Source of the DNA: a virus
Length of the DNA: 64,000 nt
Virus record (IMG/VR): IMGVR_UViG_3300033153_005382
Location: 20,862-84,861 of that record
Strand: one strand, 5' to 3'
Part shown: in pieces, positions 47,846-56,039 of the stretch
How the letters are laid out: each line of letters begins with the position of its first letter
How positions within the stretch are numbered: the first letter of the stretch is position 1
Notes under the pieces: model-generated
Told to the model about the DNA's origin: nothing
Databases searched by the model: none
What the model saw: only the letters and a program-made list of their open reading frames with translations
Made by a program: the position numbers and the translations under genes

Positions 47846-49435
47846 CTACGCAGGTGCGGTTGTCGTGATTCCTACGCAAGCGCCTCGTTCTACTTGGCCT
47901 CCATACCTAGCCATGGCAACAATCAACATGCTGTTATTCCGAATCAGCGTATCGCCTTCGGTGGACGTTCTGACAGCAAAGCCCTTACGACGATACATCC
48001 GATACCGCTTCATCAGTGTATAGATGATTTGCTGATTTGTCAGGCTTTCGTTGATCTTGTACGGTCGTTGCATCCAACTGTACGAATCGTAATCCATTCC
48101 ACCGACCCGTCTAGCATCAGCAGTACCGACCGGAATTCCACGGGCCCTACTGTAACTTGTCTCGGTGCCGATGAACACTGCGGAAGACTTAACGGCGGCC
48201 GTGTGTTCATTCTTCGGCACGGAGAATCGTAACGATTCGTAGTTTCCAATCGTCGTAGTCCCACTAAATGCTACTGATGTCGTTCCGGTAGCATTAGTAT
48301 ACCCTTCCGGTTGCGTCGTTCCATTGCCAGTGGCAATGACATCATCGAGATCTTCGAGCAATCGTTCCCCATACTGTTGGGTCATTACTGCTCCGAAGTC
48401 GATTGGTGTATCGCTTAGGAAATCAAGGCCGATACGTACAGCTCCTTCCCAACGATAGATGGTCGTGTCAAACGCAGCGACGAACGAATTCGTATTGAAC
48501 AACGTGATCGCTGAGTCATCGACACCGCCCCAACTTCCAGTCACCGTCTCGATGCTGACTCCTTCGATTCGACGACCCCTGGACAACGGAATCTCGTTGA
48601 CCATCGGATACAGTTCGCCGTTCAGCAATGGCACCTGAATGACTTGCTCATCGAACACAATCGGAGCTGCCTCAAGACCGCCAGACGTGGCATCGTCGAT
48701 CAAAGCCTTGATACCTCGGCCGTTTTCGGAATTGTAGCCCTTTTGACGTCCAACGACGTAATCACGGCTGTTGTCCCATTCCGCCTCCTCGGCTAGATGG
48801 CACAGCAAACTCTTGTCGTGATTATTCATCTGGGCAAACGCAGCATGAGCATTGCCGGCCAGTTTGGGCGTCACCGACATGAGCTGAAACTTGGCCCAGA
48901 CTCCTGAAAGGGCCTTCTCTAGATCGGAAGCCTCGTCCAGGGGCTCACCGAACGCTTTTACTCGTTGCTTTGAATTCTGATGCGGTCGTCCGTGTTTCGT
49001 ACTTTCGGGATACAACAGAGCTGTCTTGGTCGTCGAGTACTGTTCAACAGCAGCTTTGACCCTAGCCTCAACAGTCTCATCATTGCCTTCGACAGTACCA
49101 CCGATCGACGCTATCTTCATGGCCAACCCGGATGACTTGACTTCTTTCACTTCCGTGTCCTCTGACTTCTCATCAGTCTCTTCCTCTTCCTCTTCCTTGG
49201 TCGCAAGTAGATCGATGGCCTTTTCAAGTCCATCGGCAATTCTATCGAATCGCTTGGCAAACTCATTTGCCTCATCCTCATCGTCTTCCTTGCTCAATTC
49301 CGCATGCTTTTCCGCCGTCAACTTGCCTTCCAGCATTGCTGCCACGGCGGCCTTGCGTAGATCGTCATCAGAGTCATTGACATCACAGTCATACTCTTTA
49401 ACGAGCCACGCCCTTAGTGCTTTTGTGATCTTCAT
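47846..49435 (-). CDS. Major capsid protein, HK97 fold
   Basis: The 529-residue protein has an acidic, helical N-terminal delta-like region (1-130, with DDEDEANEFAKRFDRIADGLEKAIDLL) and a C-terminal HK97 body. TSGGLEAAPIVFDEQVIQVPLLNGELYPMVNEIPLSRGRRIEGVSIETVTGSWGG and IYRWEGAVRIGLDFLSDTPIDFGAVMTQQYGERLLEDLDDVIATGNGTTQPEGY are diagnostic. It follows the prohead protease gene. The N-terminal region is probably removed by the protease. Confidence 0.93.
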   Translation of the reverse strand: MKITKALRAWLVKEYDCDVNDSDDDLRKAAVAAMLEGKLTAEKHAELSKEDDEDEANEFAKRFDRIADGLEKAIDLLATKEEEEEETDEKSEDTEVKEVKSSGLAMKIASIGGTVEGNDETVEARVKAAVEQYSTTKTALLYPESTKHGRPHQNSKQRVKAFGEPLDEASDLEKALSGVWAKFQLMSVTPKLAGNAHAAFAQMNNHDKSLLCHLAEEAEWDNSRDYVVGRQKGYNSENGRGIKALIDDATSGGLEAAPIVFDEQVIQVPLLNGELYPMVNEIPLSRGRRIEGVSIETVTGSWGGVDDSAITLFNTNSFVAAFDTTIYRWEGAVRIGLDFLSDTPIDFGAVMTQQYGERLLEDLDDVIATGNGTTQPEGYTNATGTTSVAFSGTTTIGNYESLRFSVPKNEHTAAVKSSAVFIGTETSYSRARGIPVGTADARRVGGMDYDSYSWMQRPYKINESLTNQQIIYTLMKRYRMYRRKGFAVRTSTEGDTLIRNNSMLIVAMARYGGQVERGACVGITTTAPA

Positions 49436-49498
49436 TTCTTACCTCTCTTGGTTTGATCACATCGGCTTGGACCGCCGCGGACCGTCCGCTGCGAGTCG

Positions 49499-51142
49499 TC
49501 ATTTCGTTTTCTGTCTCTTCAACTCCCGATACTGTTCAGCCTTCTTACTGGCTTCCTCTCGCTCGTCGAAGTGCTTCAACACTTTTACTAGTCTTGCTCT
49601 TTCTGCTTTCGTAGAATGTGCTACCCATTCCTCCATGGACAACTCCTCTGACTTCTCCTCAACTCCCTCAACTTCCTTCCCTTCCTCATTGACCATGGTC
49701 GATAACACACCCTTCATGTGATAAATCGACTGTCCGATACACGCCTTGCAATCGATCGGTGGGCTCATCTTGTAAGCCTCTTCGGCGTACCCTACGGCTT
49801 TCTTGAGCCGTCCTTCGTTCGATAACGACAACACCCGTCCTTTCTTTTCGCCGTCTGCTTCAGAAGTTTTTTCCTCCTCTTCTTCCTTTTCAGGTTCTTC
49901 AGCCTTGGATGGCTTCTCCTTCCCAGTCATCTTGTAACCGCACTTCTCACACACGCCGTCCTTGATCTGATCACTACCACACTTTGGACATACAGGAGCT
50001 TCTTTTTCTTCTTCCTTTTTCACTTCCTTGTCGGTACTTCTCTCTCCTTCGTCCCGTCCTTCGCTTCCTTCGTCTCCAGTCCCATCGCTGGCTTCTTTTG
50101 ATGGGCTGGCTTCTCCGCCGGCTTTCTGATCATCTCCTCCGGAATCTCCGCCTCCGAATTGGCTGGCAGTGTCTGTATCGGAATCTCCCTTTTCATTGCT
50201 CTCCTCCAATTCCATCTTTACGGGCACTGTAACATCTCGTCCTTCCCGAATAACTCTTCCTACTTCCTTCATTACACTCGACGTGAGCTTTCCGCTCTCG
50301 ACTAATGACAAAATCACCTCATGCGTATCCGTATCAACGTTGGCTGGAACAGACACAAGTGATTCTTCCATGACCTCACACCGCACAATGTCAAAGCCTC
50401 CCGTCAGCTTTCCTTTCGAGTCTTTCACCTTATCAAACTCACGGGCTTTGAAGCCATGACTGAACCTGCCCATTCCATTGTCCACCATTACGGCAGAATC
50501 ATGACTCGTCTCGTTCATGTCGATGATACATGACCACAGATCGAGTGTCTTCTCATTCTGCAACGCAATTCTGAGCATCTTGCCAATTGGCATGGTATTA
50601 ACGTGCTGAAACAGAAGCAGCATCTTCGGATCGACTTCCATTCCCTCGGTTCGAAGTATATCCCCATCCCGATCCTTCCTTGGTGTAGACAGAGTATGCC
50701 TGAACACCATCAACGTACTCTTCGGCAGCTCCACGCCTTGGGGCAGATCGTTGTACAGATCTGTCAGTTTTTCGTGCACTTCACTATCTTCGTTCGAGTA
50801 CACAAGTGTCTGTGCTGCTTTCCTCAACACATCGTCAAACGATGTCATTCCCTTGGCTGCGACCCCATAACAGATCTCAACTCCGGCTTTATCCAACATC
50901 GTCTGAACGTATCTATCAGCAGTCAGGATTCCTCGATTGAACCGAGTCTGCTTTTCCTGCCGCTGTCGTATAGCTACCAACAGTTCCTCATTAGGATCCA
51001 TTGCTTTCTTCTCCTCTCTCCAGATCGAATGACAAATCGCCACGGCTTGCTTTTCATCCTTGGCGGTGCCTTCGTTCAAAACAAAAGGAATACAACGCTC
51101 AACGAACTGATCCTCGGTCTCGCCTTGCTTTGGTTTAGGCAT
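49499..51142 (-). CDS. HK97-family prohead protease with zinc ribbon and acidic C-terminal extension
   Basis: Residues 130-310 form the S78-type protease: PRKDRDGDILRTEGMEVDPKMLLLFQHVNTMPIGKML (His near residue 189) and GFDIVRCEVMEESLVSVPANVDTD (Ser near residue 262). The C-terminal 200 residues are very acidic and include a zinc ribbon (CPKCGSDQIKDGVCEKCGYK), probably a fused scaffold. The N-terminal DQFVERCIPFVLNEGTAKDEKQAVAICHSIWREEK is a small cap found in phage proteins. Confidence 0.88.
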   Translation of the reverse strand: MPKPKQGETEDQFVERCIPFVLNEGTAKDEKQAVAICHSIWREEKKAMDPNEELLVAIRQRQEKQTRFNRGILTADRYVQTMLDKAGVEICYGVAAKGMTSFDDVLRKAAQTLVYSNEDSEVHEKLTDLYNDLPQGVELPKSTLMVFRHTLSTPRKDRDGDILRTEGMEVDPKMLLLFQHVNTMPIGKMLRIALQNEKTLDLWSCIIDMNETSHDSAVMVDNGMGRFSHGFKAREFDKVKDSKGKLTGGFDIVRCEVMEESLVSVPANVDTDTHEVILSLVESGKLTSSVMKEVGRVIREGRDVTVPVKMELEESNEKGDSDTDTASQFGGGDSGGDDQKAGGEASPSKEASDGTGDEGSEGRDEGERSTDKEVKKEEEKEAPVCPKCGSDQIKDGVCEKCGYKMTGKEKPSKAEEPEKEEEEEKTSEADGEKKGRVLSLSNEGRLKKAVGYAEEAYKMSPPIDCKACIGQSIYHMKGVLSTMVNEEGKEVEGVEEKSEELSMEEWVAHSTKAERARLVKVLKHFDEREEASKKAEQYRELKRQKTK

Positions 51143-51152
51143 TACCGGCCTG

Positions 51153-51626
51153 CTAACTGTTGGCTTCGATTTCCTCTACGACGTCTTCGTGTGCACGAGT
51201 CTTCAACGTCACGTGAAGTCTCTGCAAGAACTTGACATCCTTCTTGTACCCGGCTTTGGATATGTCAATATCGTTCAGCCACCGTACGATATCATGAATA
51301 CTTGGACGTCCGCCCTGGAACCTAGGCGAGTTACCTAGTACCTTTGCCTTGCCTGCATCCAACTTCAGTCGTTTCATGGTCCTGGTAGTCTCCGCCAAAA
51401 GCTGTCCCGCCCTCTGCTGATCAGCATTGACTGCCAATTCCTGTACGGCTCCAAAATTGATCGACACTTTGTAATCCGGATTCTTCATCTGCTTTCTAGC
51501 CTCCGATTCGTTCTGTCTTTCGACAAACGTGACCCTTTCGTTACCTAAAACCAATCCATCGTCTACTTCCTTATTCCTAGCCTGCCTCCTCTGTGACCTC
51601 TCAAACGATTTGACGATTCTGTTCAT
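51153..51626 (-). CDS. Structural-module hypothetical protein (157 aa)
   Basis: The basic helical N terminus MNRIVKSFERSQRRQARNKEVDDGLVLGNERVTFV is followed by VSINFGAVQELAVNADQQRAGQLLAETTRTMKRL. No known domain. It is linked to the Ser-rich protein upstream by a 1-nt overlap and to the protease downstream by a 10-nt gap. Confidence 0.6.
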   Translation of the reverse strand: MNRIVKSFERSQRRQARNKEVDDGLVLGNERVTFVERQNESEARKQMKNPDYKVSINFGAVQELAVNADQQRAGQLLAETTRTMKRLKLDAGKAKVLGNSPRFQGGRPSIHDIVRWLNDIDISKAGYKKDVKFLQRLHVTLKTRAHEDVVEEIEANS

Positions 51627-52246
51627 TAGGTCGACCAGCTACTAGACGATAGACTCGACTCACTAGTCGCGGAAACGCTGCTCTGTGACTGGCTCGAAGC
51701 GCTCGATGGGCTACTGGACGATTCGCTAGAACTAGATTCACTACTAGAGCTAGAACTAGTCGACTGACTCGACTGGCTGCTAGAACTAGTCGACTGACTC
51801 GACTGGCTGCTAGAACTCACACTACTAGAACTAGTCGATTGGCTCGACGAACTTTCGGAGCTAGTCGATACACTACTAGAGCTACTATTGCTTGTCGAAC
51901 TCCAAGAACTGGACGAATGACTCGACGAGCTGGACGATACGAATTCCTTGCTAAGCACACAGAAGTTACTGAATGCTCCAGGAAACACCCTATCACCGGT
52001 ATGGAAATGCAACACTTGTGGCAGGCCTGTCGTTCCATCGACATTGGTGTCGATCAACACGGCCTCATACATTTGATTGACAGGCAATGTCGTAGACACA
52101 GTCTCGGTCGTCCCGCCGATTGCGTCATTCGAATAGGATGCTGCTATTGCTGAATCATCTCCTGCCCTTCTCATCCTTGTGATCGTTAGACTTCTGGACG
52201 ACAAATGGGCTCCGCCGGGTCCCAGATACAACGTGACTCGTGCCAT
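51626..52246 (-). CDS. Structural protein with Ser-rich C-terminal tail (head module)
   Basis: Residues 1-105 form a beta-rich domain (MARVTLYLGPGGAHLSSRSLTITRMRRAGDDSAIAASYSNDAIGG). From residue 105 to 206 nearly all residues are Ser with some Gln, Glu, Thr and single Trp or Asn. The DNA there is a mosaic of short repeats around CTAGAACTAGTCGA. The same tail type is found on the protein at 45412-46161, which suggests a shared post-translational modification. Confidence 0.65.
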   Translation of the reverse strand: MARVTLYLGPGGAHLSSRSLTITRMRRAGDDSAIAASYSNDAIGGTTETVSTTLPVNQMYEAVLIDTNVDGTTGLPQVLHFHTGDRVFPGAFSNFCVLSKEFVSSSSSSHSSSSWSSTSNSSSSSVSTSSESSSSQSTSSSSVSSSSQSSQSTSSSSQSSQSTSSSSSSESSSSESSSSPSSASSQSQSSVSATSESSLSSSSWST

Positions 52247-52271
52247 GTCAACTTCTCCCTCAAAACAAAAA

Positions 52272-52307
52272 CCGCGATTGCCTAGTTCTAGCTTTTAGGC
52301 ATCGCGG
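52272..52307 (-). terminator. Terminator between connector genes and the Ser-rich protein
   Basis: CCGCGATTGCCTA pairs with TAGGCATCGCGG (one bulge) across a short loop, and TTTTTGTTTT follows on the minus strand. The surrounding gap 52247-52395 shows no gene or clear promoter. Confidence 0.8.
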
Positions 52308-52395
52308 CTCTTATTACCACCTTGTCGCCTAGCTTCTATTCTTTAATATAGATGCTCTAGCTCACTTAGCCTATAGAGCTTTCTGTAACTTTACC

Positions 52396-52602
52396 TCATT
52401 TCCCTGCCTCCGCCCTATCAAAACAATCCGTCGACACCCTACAATGAACAATCCCATCCCGATTACCGCGAACTTCGAGTTTCAGATTGAAATCCTCCCC
52501 GTTGACCATGAAACTGGTGAACAGCTTTTCGAACTTCCGTAAGTTCGTCAAGAACAGCTTCAAATGGACGTCATCCTTTATTAGGCTTCCATAGTCGGTC
52601 AT
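52396..52602 (-). CDS. Small hypothetical protein (68 aa)
   Basis: The product MTDYGSLIKDDVHLKLFLTNLRKFEKLFTSFMVNGEDFNLKLEVRGNRDGIVHCRVSTDCFDRAEAGK is alpha-beta with no recognised domain. It overlaps the preceding gene by 32 nt and is followed by a terminator. Confidence 0.65.
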   Translation of the reverse strand: MTDYGSLIKDDVHLKLFLTNLRKFEKLFTSFMVNGEDFNLKLEVRGNRDGIVHCRVSTDCFDRAEAGK

Positions 52603-52828
52603 TCGGTTTCTCGACTTCGATGTCTAGTTCTGTGGCATTGTAAATCAACACCTCAACATCACATCCTGCCCATTTCGTAATGGCCTTTCGTAACCGACAT
52701 TCCTCATCCTTCTCAAGCTTCCTATATGTCCGACATAGTATCCGATCCCCAGGACTAAATTGTATCTTGGTACAGCTTATGTCGGCTAGCTTGGGCCTTG
52801 GTCGTCTTAATGGAACTGCCATACTCAA
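52571..52828 (-). CDS. Small hypothetical protein (85 aa)
   Basis: The product includes KLADISCTKIQFSPGDRILCRTYRKLEKDEECRLRKAITKWAGCDVEVLIYNATELDIEV, a small alpha-beta domain with several Cys. It is coupled by a 4-nt overlap to the membrane protein gene upstream. Function unknown. Confidence 0.65.
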   Translation of the reverse strand: MSMAVPLRRPRPKLADISCTKIQFSPGDRILCRTYRKLEKDEECRLRKAITKWAGCDVEVLIYNATELDIEVEKPNDRLWKPNKG

Positions 52829-53103
52829 CCCCTACCTATCGACTCGAAGAAGTCGGGCAACGTAACCTCATCGCCTCCATTGTCGTCATCGTCGTCTTCG
52901 TCCACAGAGACAGTCAAACTAATAGAAACTGCTTCGCCTTTTGCTAAGTTTCTAATCCTCATCCTCACCTCGTCTACAAGCGTACAATTCTTACGCTTCA
53001 ACTGTGAACCGGTTGCCGATAACATAGCCACGATCGGGAACGAAACAAGCGCTCCTAAAACGAAAGCAACGATTACCGCATTGACTACTGCTACTGTATC
53101 CAT
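52825..53103 (-). CDS. Small membrane protein
   Basis: The N terminus AVVNAVIVAFVLGALVSFPIVAML (about residues 4-27) is a clear transmembrane segment. The rest is soluble, with an acidic patch of consecutive Asp (SVDEDDDDDNGGDE). It could be anchored in the host membrane with the C terminus inside. A holin role was considered but one segment and a long acidic tail do not make the case. Confidence 0.65.
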   Translation of the reverse strand: MDTVAVVNAVIVAFVLGALVSFPIVAMLSATGSQLKRKNCTLVDEVRMRIRNLAKGEAVSISLTVSVDEDDDDDNGGDEVTLPDFFESIGRG

Positions 53104-53107
53104 AATC

Positions 53108-53443
53108 CTACTCCCTCCATTTGATGGTCTCTGTCAACTGTCCTCTCAACATCCGATACAAATCTAGACACCACTGAGCTACTTCCTTAGTTGCTTTCTC
53201 CTCTGATTCCGTATTCCTCCAATCCCCTGTACTGTGCCTCACTGCCATGGTACGCCAAAGAACTATTGATGCCTTCCTGTCAGCATCAATCCTAGGTGGC
53301 GTGCCCCACCGATCCCGATACATACTTACCGTCAACGAAAACCTCGGGGCTAATGCTGCCCCTAACTGAACCATATCCTCAGTACTTTGTACTAACTGCT
53401 CTCCATGAATTCGTTTCCTTTTCTTTCCGTTTCTCTTCGACAT
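53108..53443 (-). CDS. Hypothetical protein (111 aa)
   Basis: A basic, helical protein (MSKRNGKKRKRIHGEQLVQSTEDMVQLGAALAPRFSLTVSMYRDRWGTPPRIDADRKASIVLWRTMAVR). No domain is recognised. It sits between the MuF-like gene and the small membrane protein gene with short gaps on both sides. Confidence 0.6.
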   Translation of the reverse strand: MSKRNGKKRKRIHGEQLVQSTEDMVQLGAALAPRFSLTVSMYRDRWGTPPRIDADRKASIVLWRTMAVRHSTGDWRNTESEEKATKEVAQWCLDLYRMLRGQLTETIKWRE

Positions 53444-53445
53444 AA

Positions 53446-54207
53446 CTACTCCTCCATGGGACCACCGCCAGGATTAGAAACAAACCTATCAGTAGCAGGA
53501 TCATGGTACGGGTTGAACTTCTCGCCTAGTTCGTCTACTTCCTCCCCTAAATTCGACTCTTCCCTTTCGTAATAATCTCGAATAAGCTGTTCGGCTTCGC
53601 TTGCCTGCATCCCGTACTCCATCACTATTGTACACTGACAATTACACCTTTCCTCGGGTGGTAGCCCGAAGTATCCTGGCCATGGAATAAATAAACCTGC
53701 TAACAACCACATTCCATTCTCATCTGCCGGGACTCCGTCTAGTGATGCATGAGAATCCCTTGTCGTAGTTCCTAAAACACTTAGCCACGACGGTCTCATC
53801 GGCACTAACGGTCCCAAATCCTCTATCATCTGATTTATTGAAGCCTTCCTTGCTCCGTTCAACGCATTACCTGCCTCGGTGCGGGCTATGTTCATCGCCC
53901 GTTGTCTTGCGTACTTATCTCCCCCTAAGGACTCTTCCATTTCCTTCGCGATCTTCCTTATCGACCATCCTTCCCCGAGTCCTCTAATCAATGCATTCTC
54001 AGCGTCTCCCTGAGTTGTTTTGGCAATGACATCCCAATACGATTCAACAAATGACTCTGCTAGCTGTTCTGCTATGACCTGCTTCATCCACAACGGTATT
54101 TCAGTCCACAACCGTATCGGAAAGCCTTCCAATCCCTCAAACAACTCTCCAAGAGCATAAACATCCCCTGGATTCTCTATTAGCCATTCTGTTGCTGTTG
54201 TGGGCAT
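53446..54207 (-). CDS. MuF-like minor head protein
   Basis: The diagnostic MuF segment is RQRAMNIARTEAGNALNGARKASINQMIEDLG, followed by RPSWLSVLGTTTRDSHASLDG and PWPGYFGLPPEERCNCQCTIVMEY. MuF proteins sit beside the portal in the capsid. The C terminus ends with the linker FNPYHDPATDRFVSNPGGGP and then stops, whereas the neighbouring gene carries the same linker followed by an enzyme domain; here the cargo appears missing. Confidence 0.88.
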   Translation of the reverse strand: MPTTATEWLIENPGDVYALGELFEGLEGFPIRLWTEIPLWMKQVIAEQLAESFVESYWDVIAKTTQGDAENALIRGLGEGWSIRKIAKEMEESLGGDKYARQRAMNIARTEAGNALNGARKASINQMIEDLGPLVPMRPSWLSVLGTTTRDSHASLDGVPADENGMWLLAGLFIPWPGYFGLPPEERCNCQCTIVMEYGMQASEAEQLIRDYYEREESNLGEEVDELGEKFNPYHDPATDRFVSNPGGGPMEE

Positions 54208-54377
54208 TACAACTCCTTGGGATCGAATCCTAACATAGCCACAACCTCGGGTGGTGTGTTTTCCAACAACTCGTCATCAGGATCAACATCTTCGAAATTT
54301 GCGGCTCTCCAATCCACAACATCGTCTTCCTCGATGGTCCCGATGAACACATCAGATTCCTGATCGTAAACTTCCAC
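54207..54377 (-). CDS. Small acidic protein with GTG start (56 aa)
   Basis: The GTG (54375-54377) has GGAGG 9 nt upstream, and the stop TAA overlaps the MuF ATG (TAATG). The product reads EVYDQESDVFIGTIEEDDVVDWRAANFEDVDPDDELLENTPPEVVAMLGFDPKEL, strongly acidic, the sort of short protein often found beside MuF and portal genes. Function unknown. Confidence 0.7.
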   Translation of the reverse strand: MEVYDQESDVFIGTIEEDDVVDWRAANFEDVDPDDELLENTPPEVVAMLGFDPKEL

Positions 54378-54383
54378 TTTCTG

Positions 54384-55796
54384 TTACCTCCACACACTGA
54401 ACACGGCTGGATCGATATACGATTGCAATGCGACCGCTGGTGTATTGCCTAACACTTCCGACACCTTCTTCCCTACCTCCTTGACAGCTTTCTTATACTC
54501 CTTCTCGTTCTTGGGTCTGGGCATTTGCTTGATCAGATCAACAGCAGCTGTTGTCCCTTTTGCTGTTCTAAAATCCTTCGTCTTGAATTTTCCACCGTCC
54601 TTAGTCTGACTGTACTTACTCAACTTCACTTCGTTTGTATTGAAAATCTTACCCCTTGCTCCGGCAGCCTTCTTCCTCCGAATCAAATCAGCCTTGATCG
54701 TCTTATCGGTCACTTCTACTTTCCTGCTCACTCCTTTCTTGCCTATATACACCAACGTCACCTTGCCAGCAGTTGAAACTCGTACGTGCCTTCCCTCGAT
54801 GGTACTTGCCCCATACGCTTTCATTTCTGCCTTAGTATCGCCCCGACCACCGGGCCTCATCCCGGTATTTATTATAAGTCTCAGACAGCTTGCTTCTTCC
54901 CTTGTTACTGGATTCTTTGCATCCTTGTTGACCTCGGCTTTGATGGATCTTGCTTTCTTTCTCAATTCGTTTGTCTTAGCAAACTTGGCCTTGGCAGCTT
55001 TTTCCCAATGCTGTTTACTGTACACACTCTGCCATCTTCCTTTCGCGTCCCTTCCTTTGACTAACAACTCCGCTTTGGGATTCCTGGCTACAACTACATT
55101 CCTCCAAGCTGGTGGTATGTTCTTCGGTATATGCTTCGGCAACGGGGCTCCGTCAGCCATTGTCAACTTGCCATCCTTGTCCCGTTTCGTCTTACTCATC
55201 CCAGTTCCTACTCCACTGGAACTTCCTCCTCCTCCGAAACCTCCACCTGTGTCTGGTGCCATCATGGGACCACCGCCAGGATTAGAAACAAACCTACCAG
55301 TAGCAGAATCATGGTACGGGTTGAACTTTTCGGTCAGTCCCTGTACTGCTTTGTCTCTTGGATCGACCCCCACACTTACCATCTGAGCTACTGCAGCTTC
55401 CATCATCTTACCAGCTAGCACTGGCAATAGCCTATCCTTCAATCTATCCGTCCACTCGCCTGGAGAAAACGCTAAGGTAGCCCATGCTTTTGCCTCCTCC
55501 TCTATGCTCTTGGTAGCAACGCTACCTTCCTCCCCTTCCTCCCCGTTACCTCGTGCTAGGCCCTTGCTTTCTGATAGATTACTGCCCAATTCCATTAGAC
55601 CCTCGGTAAGGCATGATACTTGTGCCTTGATCTCCCTTTCGACAACTGCTGTCACATCCTTCTCAGTATCCTCAAACTGTTTGACGTGAATGATCCTAGA
55701 CACATCTTTGCGTATCCTATCCTCCATCGTATCGCGCTTGAGCCTAACGGCCTCGATGGCTGCCCGTCGTAGCTCTGTCAGTACTGTGTTGCTCAA
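54384..55796 (-). CDS. Virion-module protein with C-terminal topoisomerase IB-like domain
   Basis: Residues 1-155 are a helical head-module domain. A linker (KFNPYHDSATGRFVSNPGGGP) with Gly-rich tail leads to residues 215-470, which look like a type IB topoisomerase: ASCLRLIINTGMRPGG (Arg), VTLVYIGKKGVSRK (Lys), GGKFKTKDFRTAKGTTAA (Arg) and NTPAVALQSYIDPAVF (catalytic Tyr). Pox-type TopIB nicks and relaxes DNA through that Tyr. Fusion to a capsid-type domain suggests packaging in the virion. Activity is inferred from the order of key residues. Confidence 0.82.
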   Translation of the reverse strand: MSNTVLTELRRAAIEAVRLKRDTMEDRIRKDVSRIIHVKQFEDTEKDVTAVVEREIKAQVSCLTEGLMELGSNLSESKGLARGNGEEGEEGSVATKSIEEEAKAWATLAFSPGEWTDRLKDRLLPVLAGKMMEAAVAQMVSVGVDPRDKAVQGLTEKFNPYHDSATGRFVSNPGGGPMMAPDTGGGFGGGGSSSGVGTGMSKTKRDKDGKLTMADGAPLPKHIPKNIPPAWRNVVVARNPKAELLVKGRDAKGRWQSVYSKQHWEKAAKAKFAKTNELRKKARSIKAEVNKDAKNPVTREEASCLRLIINTGMRPGGRGDTKAEMKAYGASTIEGRHVRVSTAGKVTLVYIGKKGVSRKVEVTDKTIKADLIRRKKAAGARGKIFNTNEVKLSKYSQTKDGGKFKTKDFRTAKGTTAAVDLIKQMPRPKNEKEYKKAVKEVGKKVSEVLGNTPAVALQSYIDPAVFSVWR

Positions 55797-56035
55797 TATT
55801 CAACCCCTTCCCGTAATGGCGTGTCGTCTATAACTTCCTCGACGACTCGTCCTCCGTATATTTCAACAGCTTCCCTGGCCATTGTGATATGCGGTTGCGG
55901 ATCTGCTCCGGATGGGCCATCCGGATCCTTCAAATCATTGAGCGATTTCTCTAACCAATCCTCATCTGAACTCCATTCCAATTCCCCTGCCTTGATTATG
56001 GCTGTAGCTCCTCCTATTTCTACTACTGCATACAT
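55793..56035 (-). CDS. Small hypothetical head-module protein (80 aa)
   Basis: I chose ATG 56035, just after the portal stop. The product MYAVVEIGGATAIIKAGELEWSSDEDWLEKSLNDLKDPDGPSGADPQPHITMAREAVEIYGGRVVEEVIDD shows an alpha-beta pattern. It overlaps the TopIB-like gene by 4 nt. Function unknown. Confidence 0.65.
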   Translation of the reverse strand: MYAVVEIGGATAIIKAGELEWSSDEDWLEKSLNDLKDPDGPSGADPQPHITMAREAVEIYGGRVVEEVIDDTPLREGVEY

Positions 56036-56039
56036 TAAC

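Noticed and set aside
52825-53103. Holin
   Set aside because: Only one membrane segment and a long acidic tail are present, with no endolysin gene next to it.
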